Shown: one piece after another, positions 1 to 6,814 of the stretch
Layout: every line of letters starts with the position of its first letter
Numbering within the stretch: the stretch's first letter is position 1
NCBI GenBank assembly: GCA_024277955.1
Contig: JAJRUE010000166.1
Span: 1-16,543, forward strand
Direction of reading: 5' to 3'
Length of the DNA: 16,543 nt
Source: Alphaproteobacteria bacterium
Lineage (GTDB): Bacteria > Pseudomonadota > Alphaproteobacteria > Rhodobacterales > Rhodobacteraceae
Position numbers and translations under genes: made by a program
The notes under the pieces: model-generated
Told to the model about the DNA's origin: nothing
Databases searched by the model: none
The model's input: the letters and a program-made list of their open reading frames with translations, nothing else

Positions 1-777
1 GGACCGCCCCAGCGTGTCGGTCAGCCCGACCAGCAGCGCCCCGATCAGCGCCCCCTTGATCGAGCCGAGCCCGCCGATCACGATCACCACGAAGGCCAGG
101 ATCAGCACCGGTTCGCCCATGCCCACCTGCACCGACTGGATTGCTCCGATCAGCGCCCCGGCAAACCCCGCCAGCCCGGCGCCAAGCGCGAAGACAAAGG
201 TGTAGAGCAGCGAAATGTTGACCCCCAGCGCGCCGATCATTTCACGGTCGTTTTCGCCGGCGCGGATGCGGATGCCGATACGGGTGCGCGCGATCATCCA
301 GAACAGGCCCGCGGCGATCACCAGCCCGGCGACGATGATCGCCAGCCGATACAGCGAATATTCGATCCCGAAGGGCAGCATGACGGTGCCCGACAGCCAC
401 GCGGGCTTGTCCAGAAACAGCGGGAACGACCCGAAGACCCAGCGCGTGCCTTCCGAAAAGATCAGGATCAGCGCGAATGTCGCCAGCACCTGATCAAGGT
501 GGTCGCGGTCGTAAAGCCTGCGGATCACCACCACCTCGACGATGACCCCGGCAAAGGCGGCGAACACCAGGCTGGCGGCCAGCGCCAGCACGAAAGATCC
601 GGTCGCCGCCGCGGTCGCCGCCGCCGCAAAGGCCCCGATCATGTAGAGCGACCCGTGCGCCAGGTTGATCAGCCCCATGACCCCGAAAACCAGCGTCAGC
701 CCGGCCGCCATCAGAAACAGCATGACGCCGAATTGCAGCCCGTTCAGGGCCTGCTCGATAAACAGGACAAGTGACAT
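1..777 (-). CDS. livH: LivH-type branched-chain/aromatic ABC transporter permease (3' end off window)
   Basis: Inner-membrane permease of a branched-chain amino-acid-type (HAAT family) ABC importer. The 259 visible codons begin MSLVLFIEQALNGLQFGVML and show the family's repeated hydrophobic segments, the early GLTLVFGVMGLINLAHGSLYM region and a late GGLGSIKGALIGALLVG stretch. These are hallmarks of LivH (about 290 aa), so roughly the last 10% lies beyond the window. The start follows from homology. No convincing Shine-Dalgarno precedes it, so translation may depend on upstream translation or on the stem-loop just before it. It lies 63 bp downstream of the binding-protein gene on the same strand; LivM and the ATPases are presumably further left. 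Given the catabolic operon upstream, the cargo may be an aromatic acid such as 2-aminobenzoate rather than leucine; that is inference. Confidence 0.9.
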   Translation of the reverse strand, partial: MSLVLFIEQALNGLQFGVMLFLMAAGLTLVFGVMGLINLAHGSLYMIGAFAAAATAAATGSFVLALAASLVFAAFAGVIVEVVVIRRLYDRDHLDQVLATFALILIFSEGTRWVFGSFPLFLDKPAWLSGTVMLPFGIEYSLYRLAIIVAGLVIAAGLFWMIARTRIGIRIRAGENDREMIGALGVNISLLYTFVFALGAGLAGFAGALIGAIQSVQVGMGEPVLILAFVVIVIGGLGSIKGALIGALLVGLTDTLGRS

Positions 778-798
778 GGGTTTGCCGGAACGCAGGTA

Positions 799-831
799 TC
801 CGGCCCCCCACACAAGACGCGGGGGGCCGGA
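799..831 (-). promoter_or_regulatory. GC-rich stem-loop between binding-protein gene and livH
   Basis: An 11-bp perfect inverted repeat: TCCGGCCCCCC at 799-809 pairs with GGGGGGCCGGA at 821-831, leaving an 11-nt loop. It lies in the 63-bp gap after the binding-protein stop codon. In the direction of transcription no T-tract follows, so it looks more like a 3'-end stabilising hairpin or partial attenuator than an intrinsic terminator. Such hairpins commonly keep binding-protein mRNA in excess over permease mRNA. Confidence 0.7.
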
Positions 832-840
832 AGGTTCACA

Positions 841-1977
841 TTACATCGAACACTGATCCACGTAGGCGTTCGAACGGTCGGTCATCGCGGTGCCGACGAT
901 CTTGTTGGTGAAGATATCGCCTTCCTTGATCACTTCGCGCACGTAGATATCCTGGATCGGGTGGTGGTTGGCGGCAAAGGAAAACTTGCCCCGCGTGCTG
1001 GCGAAATCCGCCGCTTCCAGCGCCGCACGGAACGCATCCGCGTCCTCCACGTCCGCCTTGGCCATCGCGCTGATCAGCAGGTTGGCGGTGTCAAAGCCCT
1101 GGCTGGCGTAAAGCGACGGCAGGCGGCCGTATTCCGCCTGAAAGCTGGCGACAAAAGCCTTGTTGGCGGCGTTGTCCAGATCCTTGCTCCATTGCGAGGT
1201 GTTCTTGACGCCAAGCGCTGCGGCCCCGACCGCCTGCAGGATGCCCTGGTCAAAGCTGAAGGCCGGGCCGACCAGCGGCAGGTCCACGCCCGAATCGGCA
1301 TATTGTTTGAGGAAGGAAATCCCCATGCCGCCGGGCAGGAAGAAGAACACACTGTCGGCGCCCGAAGCCCGGATCTGCGCGATCTCGGCGGCATAGTCGG
1401 TCTGGCCAAGCTTGGTGTAGACCTCGCCCGCGAGGCTGCCTTCGTAAAAGCGCTTGTAGCCGGTCAGCGCGTCCTTGCCGGCCGGGTAGTTCGGGGCCAG
1501 GATAAACGAATTCTTGAAGCCCGCCTGGTTGGCATAGGCCCCGGCGGCTTCGTGCAGGTTGTCGTTCTGCCAGGCGACGTTGAAGTAGTTTTTGTTGCAC
1601 CCCCTGCCGGCCAGCGCCGACGGCCCGGCATTGGGCGACAGATAGAACTTGCCCTGCGCCACAGCGCCCGGCACCACCGCCATCGCCAGGTTCGACCAGA
1701 TGATGCCGGTCAGCACATCGACCTTTTCCGACTGGATCATCTTGTCGGCCAGCTGCACCGCCACGTCGGGCTTGCGCTGGTCGTCCTCGATCACGACCTC
1801 GATATCGTCGCGCCCGGATTGCTTGATCGCCAGCATGAAGCCGTCGCGCACATCGATGCCCAGACCGGCGCCGCCGCCCGAAAGCGTCGTGATCATGCCG
1901 ACCTTGAGGCCCTCGGCCTGCGCGCCGGCGGAAATCGCCGCCAGCGATACCGCCAGCACAAGTGATTTCAATTTCAT
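841..1977 (-). CDS. Periplasmic substrate-binding protein of Liv/aromatic-type ABC transporter
   Basis: Type I periplasmic-binding-fold receptor (Peripla_BP_6/LivJ-like, 378 aa) that would capture a ligand in the periplasm and deliver it to the LivH-type permease encoded next. A signal peptide is visible: basic MKLK, a hydrophobic core and an AQA cleavage site after residue 21. The mature protein starts EGLKVGMITTLSG, the typical first strand of the fold. Cys127 (GRGCNKNYF) and Cys376 near the C terminus are the obvious candidates for a disulfide. A good AGGGAGA ribosome site lies upstream. It follows the CoA-ligase gene by 56 bp with no visible terminator, so it is probably cotranscribed with the anthranilate genes. 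Relatives in aromatic-degrading alphaproteobacteria bind benzoate or hydroxycinnamate derivatives, so 2-aminobenzoate or a related acid is a reasonable inferred ligand. The exact ligand cannot be read from sequence. Confidence 0.88.
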   Translation of the reverse strand: MKLKSLVLAVSLAAISAGAQAEGLKVGMITTLSGGGAGLGIDVRDGFMLAIKQSGRDDIEVVIEDDQRKPDVAVQLADKMIQSEKVDVLTGIIWSNLAMAVVPGAVAQGKFYLSPNAGPSALAGRGCNKNYFNVAWQNDNLHEAAGAYANQAGFKNSFILAPNYPAGKDALTGYKRFYEGSLAGEVYTKLGQTDYAAEIAQIRASGADSVFFFLPGGMGISFLKQYADSGVDLPLVGPAFSFDQGILQAVGAAALGVKNTSQWSKDLDNAANKAFVASFQAEYGRLPSLYASQGFDTANLLISAMAKADVEDADAFRAALEAADFASTRGKFSFAANHHPIQDIYVREVIKEGDIFTNKIVGTAMTDRSNAYVDQCSM

Positions 1978-2033
1978 GTCAAATCTCCCTTTGTTGGTTC
2001 GTTTTTCATTATTCCCGGACCAGTGCCGAACTT

Positions 2034-3659
2034 CTATTTATCCGCAATTTCCTTCAGCAGGAACCTCTGGATTTTTCCGGTGGCGGTTTTCGGAAGCGCC
2101 AGGCAGAACTTGACCGACCGCGGATACTTGTAGGGCGCGATTTCAGCCTTGACGTGATCCTGAAGCGCCTTGCGCGTTTCGTCGTTCGCCGGCGTGCCCT
2201 GGCATAGGACCACATGCGCTTCGACGATCTGGCCACGGGCTTCGTCGGGCGCGCCGACAACCGCGCATTCCGCGACGCTCGGGTGCGACAGCAGGGCGGC
2301 TTCGACTTCGGGGCCGGCGATGTTGTAGCCCGCGGTCACGATCATGTCGTCGTTGCGCGCGGCGAAATGCAGGTAGCCGTCCTCATCCATTGAAAAACTG
2401 TCGCCGGTGATGTTCCAGCCGTCGCGCACATATCCCGTCTGGCGGGCATCGTTCAGGTAGCGGCAGCCGGTGGGGCCGCGCAGCGCCAGGCGGCCGACCT
2501 GGCCCGCGGGCAGGTCGTTCATGTCGTCATCGACAATGCGTACCTGATACCCGGTCACGGGTCTGCCGGTGCACCCCGGCCGGTGATCGTCAAAGCGGTT
2601 CGAGATGAAGATATGCAGCATTTCGGTCGCGCCGATCCCGTCAAGCATCGGTTTGCCGGTTTTCTCGATCCAGTCGTGGTAGATCGGCGCGGGCAGGGTT
2701 TCGCCCGCCGAAACAGCGGCCCGCAGCGACGAAAGATCGGCGCCCTCTTCCATCGCCGCCAGCATCACCCGGTAGGCGGTCGGGGCGGTAAAGCAGACCG
2801 TGGCGCGGTATTTCTCGATGATCTCGATCATGTTGGCGGGGGAAGCGTTTTCCAGCAGGGTCGCCGCCGCGCCAAAGCGCAGCGGGAAAATCGCCAGACC
2901 GCCAAGCCCGAAGGTAAAGGCCAAGGGCGGCGAGCCGACGAAGACATCGTCAGGCGTGACCTGAAGCACCTCGCGCGCATAGCCATCGGCGATGATCATC
3001 AGGTCGCGGTGAAAATGCATCGTCGCCTTGGGTTCGCCCGTGGTGCCCGAAGTGAACCCCAAAAGCGCCACATCATCGCGCCCGGTCGGGACCGCGTCAA
3101 ACCGCACCGGCTTTTCCAGCGCCAGGCGGTCCAGTTCGGCGTCGTGGTTCGAGGTGCCGTCGAACCCCACGACGGTTTTCAGATGCGCGCTTTTGCTTGC
3201 GCATTTCGCCATTTCGTCCATCAGCCGGGTGTCGCACAGCGCGTGGCTGATCTCGGCCTTGTCGACGATCTTGCCCAACTCGCCCGCGCGCAGCATCGGC
3301 ATGGTGTTGACCACCACCGCGCCGGCCTTGGTCGCCGCCAGCCAGCAGGCCACCATCGCCGGGTTGTTGGCCGAACGGATCAGCACCCGATTGCCGGGCT
3401 TCACCCCCAGATCCTCGACCAGCACATGCGCGATCCGGTTGGTCCAGTCGGTCAGTTCCTTGTAGGTGCGCTGCCGGCCGTTGCCGATCAGCGCGGTGTG
3501 GTCGCCGAACCCCTTTGCGACCATCGCGTCGGTCAGCTCGACCGCGGCGTTCAGCCGGTCGGGATAGTCGAACCCGTCCAGCGGGAACCGGGGCCACTGG
3601 TCGGGCGGCGGCAGGCCGTCGCGCGCGAATGTGTCCACATGGGCCGTCGGTCCCAGCAT
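2034..3659 (-). CDS. abmG: 2-aminobenzoate/benzoate-type CoA ligase (AMP-forming)
   Basis: ANL-superfamily acyl-CoA synthetase of 541 aa. It activates an aromatic carboxylate to its CoA thioester with ATP and CoA in the cytoplasm. Motifs run in the expected order: phosphate-binding TSGTTGEPK at residues 203-211, adenine-binding GIGATE at 341-346, TGD at about 418-420, the hinge region RNDDMIVTAGYNI at 435-447, and KTATGKIQR with the likely catalytic Lys529. Length and layout match benzoate-CoA and 2-aminobenzoate-CoA ligases. The assignment to 2-aminobenzoate rests mainly on the operon, which begins with the diagnostic 2-aminobenzoyl-CoA monooxygenase/reductase. It starts 3 bp after the acyl-CoA dehydrogenase stop. 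Benzoate, hydroxybenzoate or another aryl acid remains possible as substrate. The symbol follows the Azoarcus evansii naming. Confidence 0.82.
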   Translation of the reverse strand: MLGPTAHVDTFARDGLPPPDQWPRFPLDGFDYPDRLNAAVELTDAMVAKGFGDHTALIGNGRQRTYKELTDWTNRIAHVLVEDLGVKPGNRVLIRSANNPAMVACWLAATKAGAVVVNTMPMLRAGELGKIVDKAEISHALCDTRLMDEMAKCASKSAHLKTVVGFDGTSNHDAELDRLALEKPVRFDAVPTGRDDVALLGFTSGTTGEPKATMHFHRDLMIIADGYAREVLQVTPDDVFVGSPPLAFTFGLGGLAIFPLRFGAAATLLENASPANMIEIIEKYRATVCFTAPTAYRVMLAAMEEGADLSSLRAAVSAGETLPAPIYHDWIEKTGKPMLDGIGATEMLHIFISNRFDDHRPGCTGRPVTGYQVRIVDDDMNDLPAGQVGRLALRGPTGCRYLNDARQTGYVRDGWNITGDSFSMDEDGYLHFAARNDDMIVTAGYNIAGPEVEAALLSHPSVAECAVVGAPDEARGQIVEAHVVLCQGTPANDETRKALQDHVKAEIAPYKYPRSVKFCLALPKTATGKIQRFLLKEIADK

Positions 3660-3662
3660 TGT

Positions 3663-4820
3663 CTACCCTCCCCTGAACTCGGCCAGCACCTGGCGCGCGA
3701 TCACCACGCGCTGCACGTCGGATGCGCCTTCGTAGATGCGCAGCGCCCGGATTTCGCGATACAGCCGTTCGACGGTTTCGCCGGACCGGACCCCGTCGCC
3801 GCCATGCAGCTGCACCGCCCGGTCGATCACCTGCTGCGCGGCCTCGGTGGAAAACAGCTTGGCCATCGCCGCTTCGCGGCTGACGCGGTCGGCGCCCATG
3901 TCCTTGGTCCAGGCCGCGCGGTAGACAAGCAGGGCGGCGGCGTCCACCTCGAGCGCCATGTCGGCGATATGGCCCTGCACCATCTGCAGATCGGCCAGCG
4001 GCGCGCCCTGGATCCGGCGCGTGGTGACGCGCGCAAGCGCTTCGTCCAGCGCCCGGCGTGCAAAGCCCAGCGCCGCCGCCGCGACGGTGGCGCGAAACAC
4101 GTCCAGACCCGACATCGCCACCTTGAAGCCCTGCCCCGGCGCGCCCAGCATCGCGCTGGCCGGAATGCGGCAATCGTCGAAGCGCAGCCGGGCCAGCGGA
4201 TGCGGCGCGATGGTGTCGAGCCGCTCGACCACCGCCAGCCCCGGGGTCGTGGCCGGCACCACAAAGGCCGACAGCCCGCGCGCGCCGGGCGCTTCGCCGG
4301 TGCGCGCGAAAACCGTGTAGAGATCGGCGATCCCGCCATTGGAAATCCAGGTCTTTTCGCCGTTCAGCACGTAGTCGCCGCCATCGCGCGTGGCGCTCAT
4401 GGTGGAACTGGCCACGTCCGATCCCGCGCCCGGTTCGGTCAGCGCAAAGGCGGCGATCGCGGTGCCCGCGCGGGTCAGCGGCAGCCATTCGGCGCGTTGT
4501 TCGACGGTGCCGAAAAGCGATATCGCCCCGGTGCCCAACCCCTGCATGGCAAAGGCGAAATCGGCCAGCCCGTCGTGGCGGGCCAGCGTTTCGCGCGCCA
4601 GGCACAGGGTGCGCACATCCAGCGTTTCACCGCGCCCGGCCCCGGTGTGCTGCAGCCAGCCGTCGTCGCCAAGCGCGCGCACCAGCTTGCGGCAGGCGGC
4701 ATCGGTGTCGGCGTGGTCGATCCGGCCCAGGCTGTCGCCGGCCCAGGCTTCCAGCCCGGCGGCGAAGCTGCGGTGGTGCGGCGCGAAAAACGGCCAGTCG
4801 AGATAGCTTTTGTCTGCCAT
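3663..4820 (-). CDS. Acyl-CoA dehydrogenase
   Basis: FAD-dependent acyl-CoA dehydrogenase of 385 aa, the usual family length, oxidising an acyl-CoA at C2-C3 and passing electrons to ETF. Visible hallmarks are the FAD/substrate motif FALTEPGAGSD (125-135), the flavin-contacting KTWISNGG (156-163), QLHGGDGV (337-344) and the C-terminal RIYEGASDVQR, where Glu364 is the expected catalytic base. The MADKSYLDWP start is preferred because a GAGAGGGGGG ribosome site sits just upstream. Extending in frame to 4964 would only add residues over the hydratase gene. It lies 11 bp after the hydratase-family gene and 3 bp before the CoA ligase. In this operon it probably acts on a ring-derived or ring-opened intermediate after the monooxygenase/reductase step; the exact substrate is inference. 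Confidence 0.9.
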   Translation of the reverse strand: MADKSYLDWPFFAPHHRSFAAGLEAWAGDSLGRIDHADTDAACRKLVRALGDDGWLQHTGAGRGETLDVRTLCLARETLARHDGLADFAFAMQGLGTGAISLFGTVEQRAEWLPLTRAGTAIAAFALTEPGAGSDVASSTMSATRDGGDYVLNGEKTWISNGGIADLYTVFARTGEAPGARGLSAFVVPATTPGLAVVERLDTIAPHPLARLRFDDCRIPASAMLGAPGQGFKVAMSGLDVFRATVAAAALGFARRALDEALARVTTRRIQGAPLADLQMVQGHIADMALEVDAAALLVYRAAWTKDMGADRVSREAAMAKLFSTEAAQQVIDRAVQLHGGDGVRSGETVERLYREIRALRIYEGASDVQRVVIARQVLAEFRGG

Positions 4821-4831
4821 CAGCCCCCCTC

Positions 4832-5635
4832 TCAATCCCCCTCGAACACCGGTTTTTCGCGGGCGACAAAGGCGCGGTAGGCCCGTTCGAAATCCGCCGT
4901 CTGCATGCAGATGGCCTGGGCCTGGGCTTCCGCCTCGATCGCCTGTTCGATCGACATCGACCATTCCTGCGCCAGCATCGTCTTGGTCATCATGTGCCCA
5001 AAGCCCGGACCCTCGGCGATGCGTTCGGCCAGGGTCCGGGCCTCGTCCAGAAGGGCATCCGCACCGACCAGCCGGTTATAGAACCCCCAGCGTTCGCCTT
5101 CCTCGGCGCTCATGGTGCGCCCGGTATACAGCAGTTCCGCCGCCCGCCCCTGCCCGATGATGCGCGGCAGGATCGCGCAGGCCCCCATGTCGCACCCCGC
5201 CAGCCCGACCCGGGTAAAGAGAAAGGCGGTATTCGCTTCCGGGGTGGCGATGCGCAGGTCCGACGCCATCGCGATGATCGCACCGGCACCCACGCACACC
5301 CCGTCCACCGCCGCGATCACCGGCTTGGTGCAGGCGATCATCGCCTTGACCAGATCTCCGGTCATCCGGGTGAACCGCAGCAAGTCCTTCATGTTCATGC
5401 CGGTGAGCGGCCCGATGATGTCGTGCACATCCCCGCCCGAACTGAAGTTGCCGCCATTGGGGGCAAAGACCACCGCCTTGGTGGTGTCGTCATCGGGCAG
5501 GGCGCGGAACCAGTCGCGCAGCTCGGCGTAGCTTTCGAAGGTCAGCGGGTTCTTGCGTTCGGGGCGGGCCAGCGAAATCGTCGCCACGCCGCCGGCGCGT
5601 GCAAGCCGGAAATGTTTTGGGCCGTGGTCAGTCAT
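4832..5635 (-). CDS. Enoyl-CoA hydratase/isomerase (crotonase) family protein with altered active site
   Basis: Crotonase-fold protein of 267 aa. The oxyanion-hole regions are present (NFSSGGD at about 63-69; DGVCVGAG at 111-118), so it should bind and polarise an acyl-CoA thioester. By manual alignment with rat mitochondrial hydratase, both catalytic glutamates are absent: Glu144 corresponds to Ile120 and Glu164 to about Arg142. An Asp is retained in GLAGCDMG (Asp149), near the Asp204 position of dienoyl-CoA isomerase. It may therefore be an isomerase, or a ring-opening hydrolase analogous to BadI, rather than a plain hydratase. Its ATG overlaps the end of the MarR gene by 8 bp, with a strong GGAGGA at 5644-5649 inside that gene. 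The role in anthranilate breakdown is inferred from the operon. Confidence 0.85.
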   Translation of the reverse strand: MTDHGPKHFRLARAGGVATISLARPERKNPLTFESYAELRDWFRALPDDDTTKAVVFAPNGGNFSSGGDVHDIIGPLTGMNMKDLLRFTRMTGDLVKAMIACTKPVIAAVDGVCVGAGAIIAMASDLRIATPEANTAFLFTRVGLAGCDMGACAILPRIIGQGRAAELLYTGRTMSAEEGERWGFYNRLVGADALLDEARTLAERIAEGPGFGHMMTKTMLAQEWSMSIEQAIEAEAQAQAICMQTADFERAYRAFVAREKPVFEGD

Positions 5636-6077
5636 CGCCGGTGTCCTCCAATCGCCGCATCAGGTCGCGGATCGTGTCCAGGTCGTCGTGGTCAAGGCCC
5701 GCGAAGATCGCATTCACCTCTTGTTCATGCGCGGCGGCAAGGGTTTCGAACCAGGCGCGCCCCTTGTCGGTCAGCCCCACCAGCACCACCCGCCGGTCGT
5801 CGCCGCTGGGCACACGCCGCACCAGGGCGTCGCGTTCCAGCCGGTCGACCACGGCGGTGGCGTTGCCGTTGGAAACCAGCAGGCGCTGGCTGAGATCGCT
5901 CATCTTCATCGGCCCGGCGTTCCGGTAAAGCGCTGCCGCCACGTCAAAGCGCGGCAAGGTGGTGTCAAAGTTGACCCGCAGGAATTCGCGCAGCCGGTTT
6001 TCGGTGCTGCGGGTGATCCTGAGCAGCCTGATCCAGGTGCGCAGCCGGCGGCGCGAAAGCGTGGTTTCCCGGCTCAT
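5628..6077 (-). CDS. MarR-family transcriptional regulator
   Basis: Small winged-helix regulator of 149 aa. The DNA-binding domain spans roughly residues 40-105: FDVAAALYRNAGPMKMSDLSQ leads into the recognition helix around SNGNATAVVDRLE and then a wing with the typical DDRR motif followed by LTDKG. The start MSRETTLSRRR is chosen because it gives an ATGA overlap with the upstream SDR gene and is preceded by a purine-rich site; a longer in-frame start at 6143 would run well into that gene. Lying inside the catabolic operon, it is likely an autoregulated repressor. Aromatic-CoA-responsive MarR proteins are common in such clusters. The palindromes at 9182-9204 upstream of abmA are its most likely target. 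The inducer (2-aminobenzoate or its CoA ester) is inference. Confidence 0.88.
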   Translation of the reverse strand: MSRETTLSRRRLRTWIRLLRITRSTENRLREFLRVNFDTTLPRFDVAAALYRNAGPMKMSDLSQRLLVSNGNATAVVDRLERDALVRRVPSGDDRRVVLVGLTDKGRAWFETLAAAHEQEVNAIFAGLDHDDLDTIRDLMRRLEDTGDD

Positions 6078-6814
6078 GCTTCCCCCCCCGCGATGGCGAT
6101 CGCCTGCCCGTTGATCCCTTCCGAACCCGCCCCGCACAACCACAGCGCGGCGGCGGTGACTTCGGCCGGGGCGATCAGCCGCCCCTGCGGGTTATGCGCC
6201 GCCAGCCTGGCGCGGGCGGAACGCGCATCCATGCCGGTCTTTTCGGCAATCCGGGCCACCGAACGGTCGGTCATCTCGGTATCGAGAAAACCGGGGCACA
6301 GCGCGTTTGCGGTCACCTCGCTGCGCGCTACCTCCTGGGCAATCGCGCGCGTCAGCCCGACGACACCATGCTTGGCCGCGCTGTAGGCGGCGGCATAGGC
6401 ATAGCCCTTGAGCCCCGCCGTCGAGGCGACGCTGATCAGCCGCCCCCAGCCATCCATCTGCCCGAGCCCGGCGCGTAGGGTCAGGAAGGCGCCGGTCAGG
6501 TTCACCGCCAGCACCGCGTTCCAGTCGTCAAGCGTGGTGCCGGCAAACGGCGCGCTGGTGGCGGCCCCGGCATTGGCGATCACCACGTCCACCGGCCCGG
6601 CGGCGTCGAAAAGCGCGCCGACCTGGGCCTCGTCGGTCACATCGGCAGGGATCGCGCGCACCCCCGAGAGCCGCGCCGCGACCGCGTCCAGCGGCGCGCG
6701 CCGGCGCCCGGCCACGATCACCCTGGCCCCGGCCCCGGCAAAACCGCGCGCCAGATCCGCCCCCAGCCCGGACCCGCCGCCGGTGATCAGAACGGTCTTG
6801 TGCGCCAGCGTCAT
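6074..6814 (-). CDS. Short-chain dehydrogenase/reductase (SDR)
   Basis: Classical SDR of 246 aa using NAD(P)H. The Rossmann motif TGGGSGLG occupies residues 11-18, the NAG motif 81-83, and the catalytic Ser131, Tyr144 and Lys148 lie in SVASTAGLKGYAYAAAYSAAK. The AGRRR tract at 35-39, after the second beta strand, hints at NADP preference, but this is weak evidence. The start and stop make ATGA overlaps with the monooxygenase/reductase before it and the marR gene after it, so translation is tightly coupled. A strong AGGAGGA site precedes the start. Its place beside abmA makes it a candidate beta-hydroxyacyl-CoA dehydrogenase or ketoreductase acting on the 2-amino-5-oxocyclohexenecarboxyl-CoA product or a later hydroxyacyl-CoA. 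This is inference. Confidence 0.9.
   Translation of the reverse strand: MTLAHKTVLITGGGSGLGADLARGFAGAGARVIVAGRRRAPLDAVAARLSGVRAIPADVTDEAQVGALFDAAGPVDVVIANAGAATSAPFAGTTLDDWNAVLAVNLTGAFLTLRAGLGQMDGWGRLISVASTAGLKGYAYAAAYSAAKHGVVGLTRAIAQEVARSEVTANALCPGFLDTEMTDRSVARIAEKTGMDARSARARLAAHNPQGRLIAPAEVTAAALWLCGAGSEGINGQAIAIAGGEA

Noticed and set aside
1978..2033. Independent promoter or terminator between the CoA ligase and the binding-protein gene
   Set aside because: Only a ribosome site is visible; no convincing -35/-10 pair and no hairpin, so cotranscription is the simpler reading.
2583..4880. A 765-codon open frame on the plus strand antisense to the ligase and dehydrogenase genes
   Set aside because: It is rich in Arg, Gly, His, Gln and Ala with no domain, and lies opposite well-supported genes; a shadow of high GC third positions.
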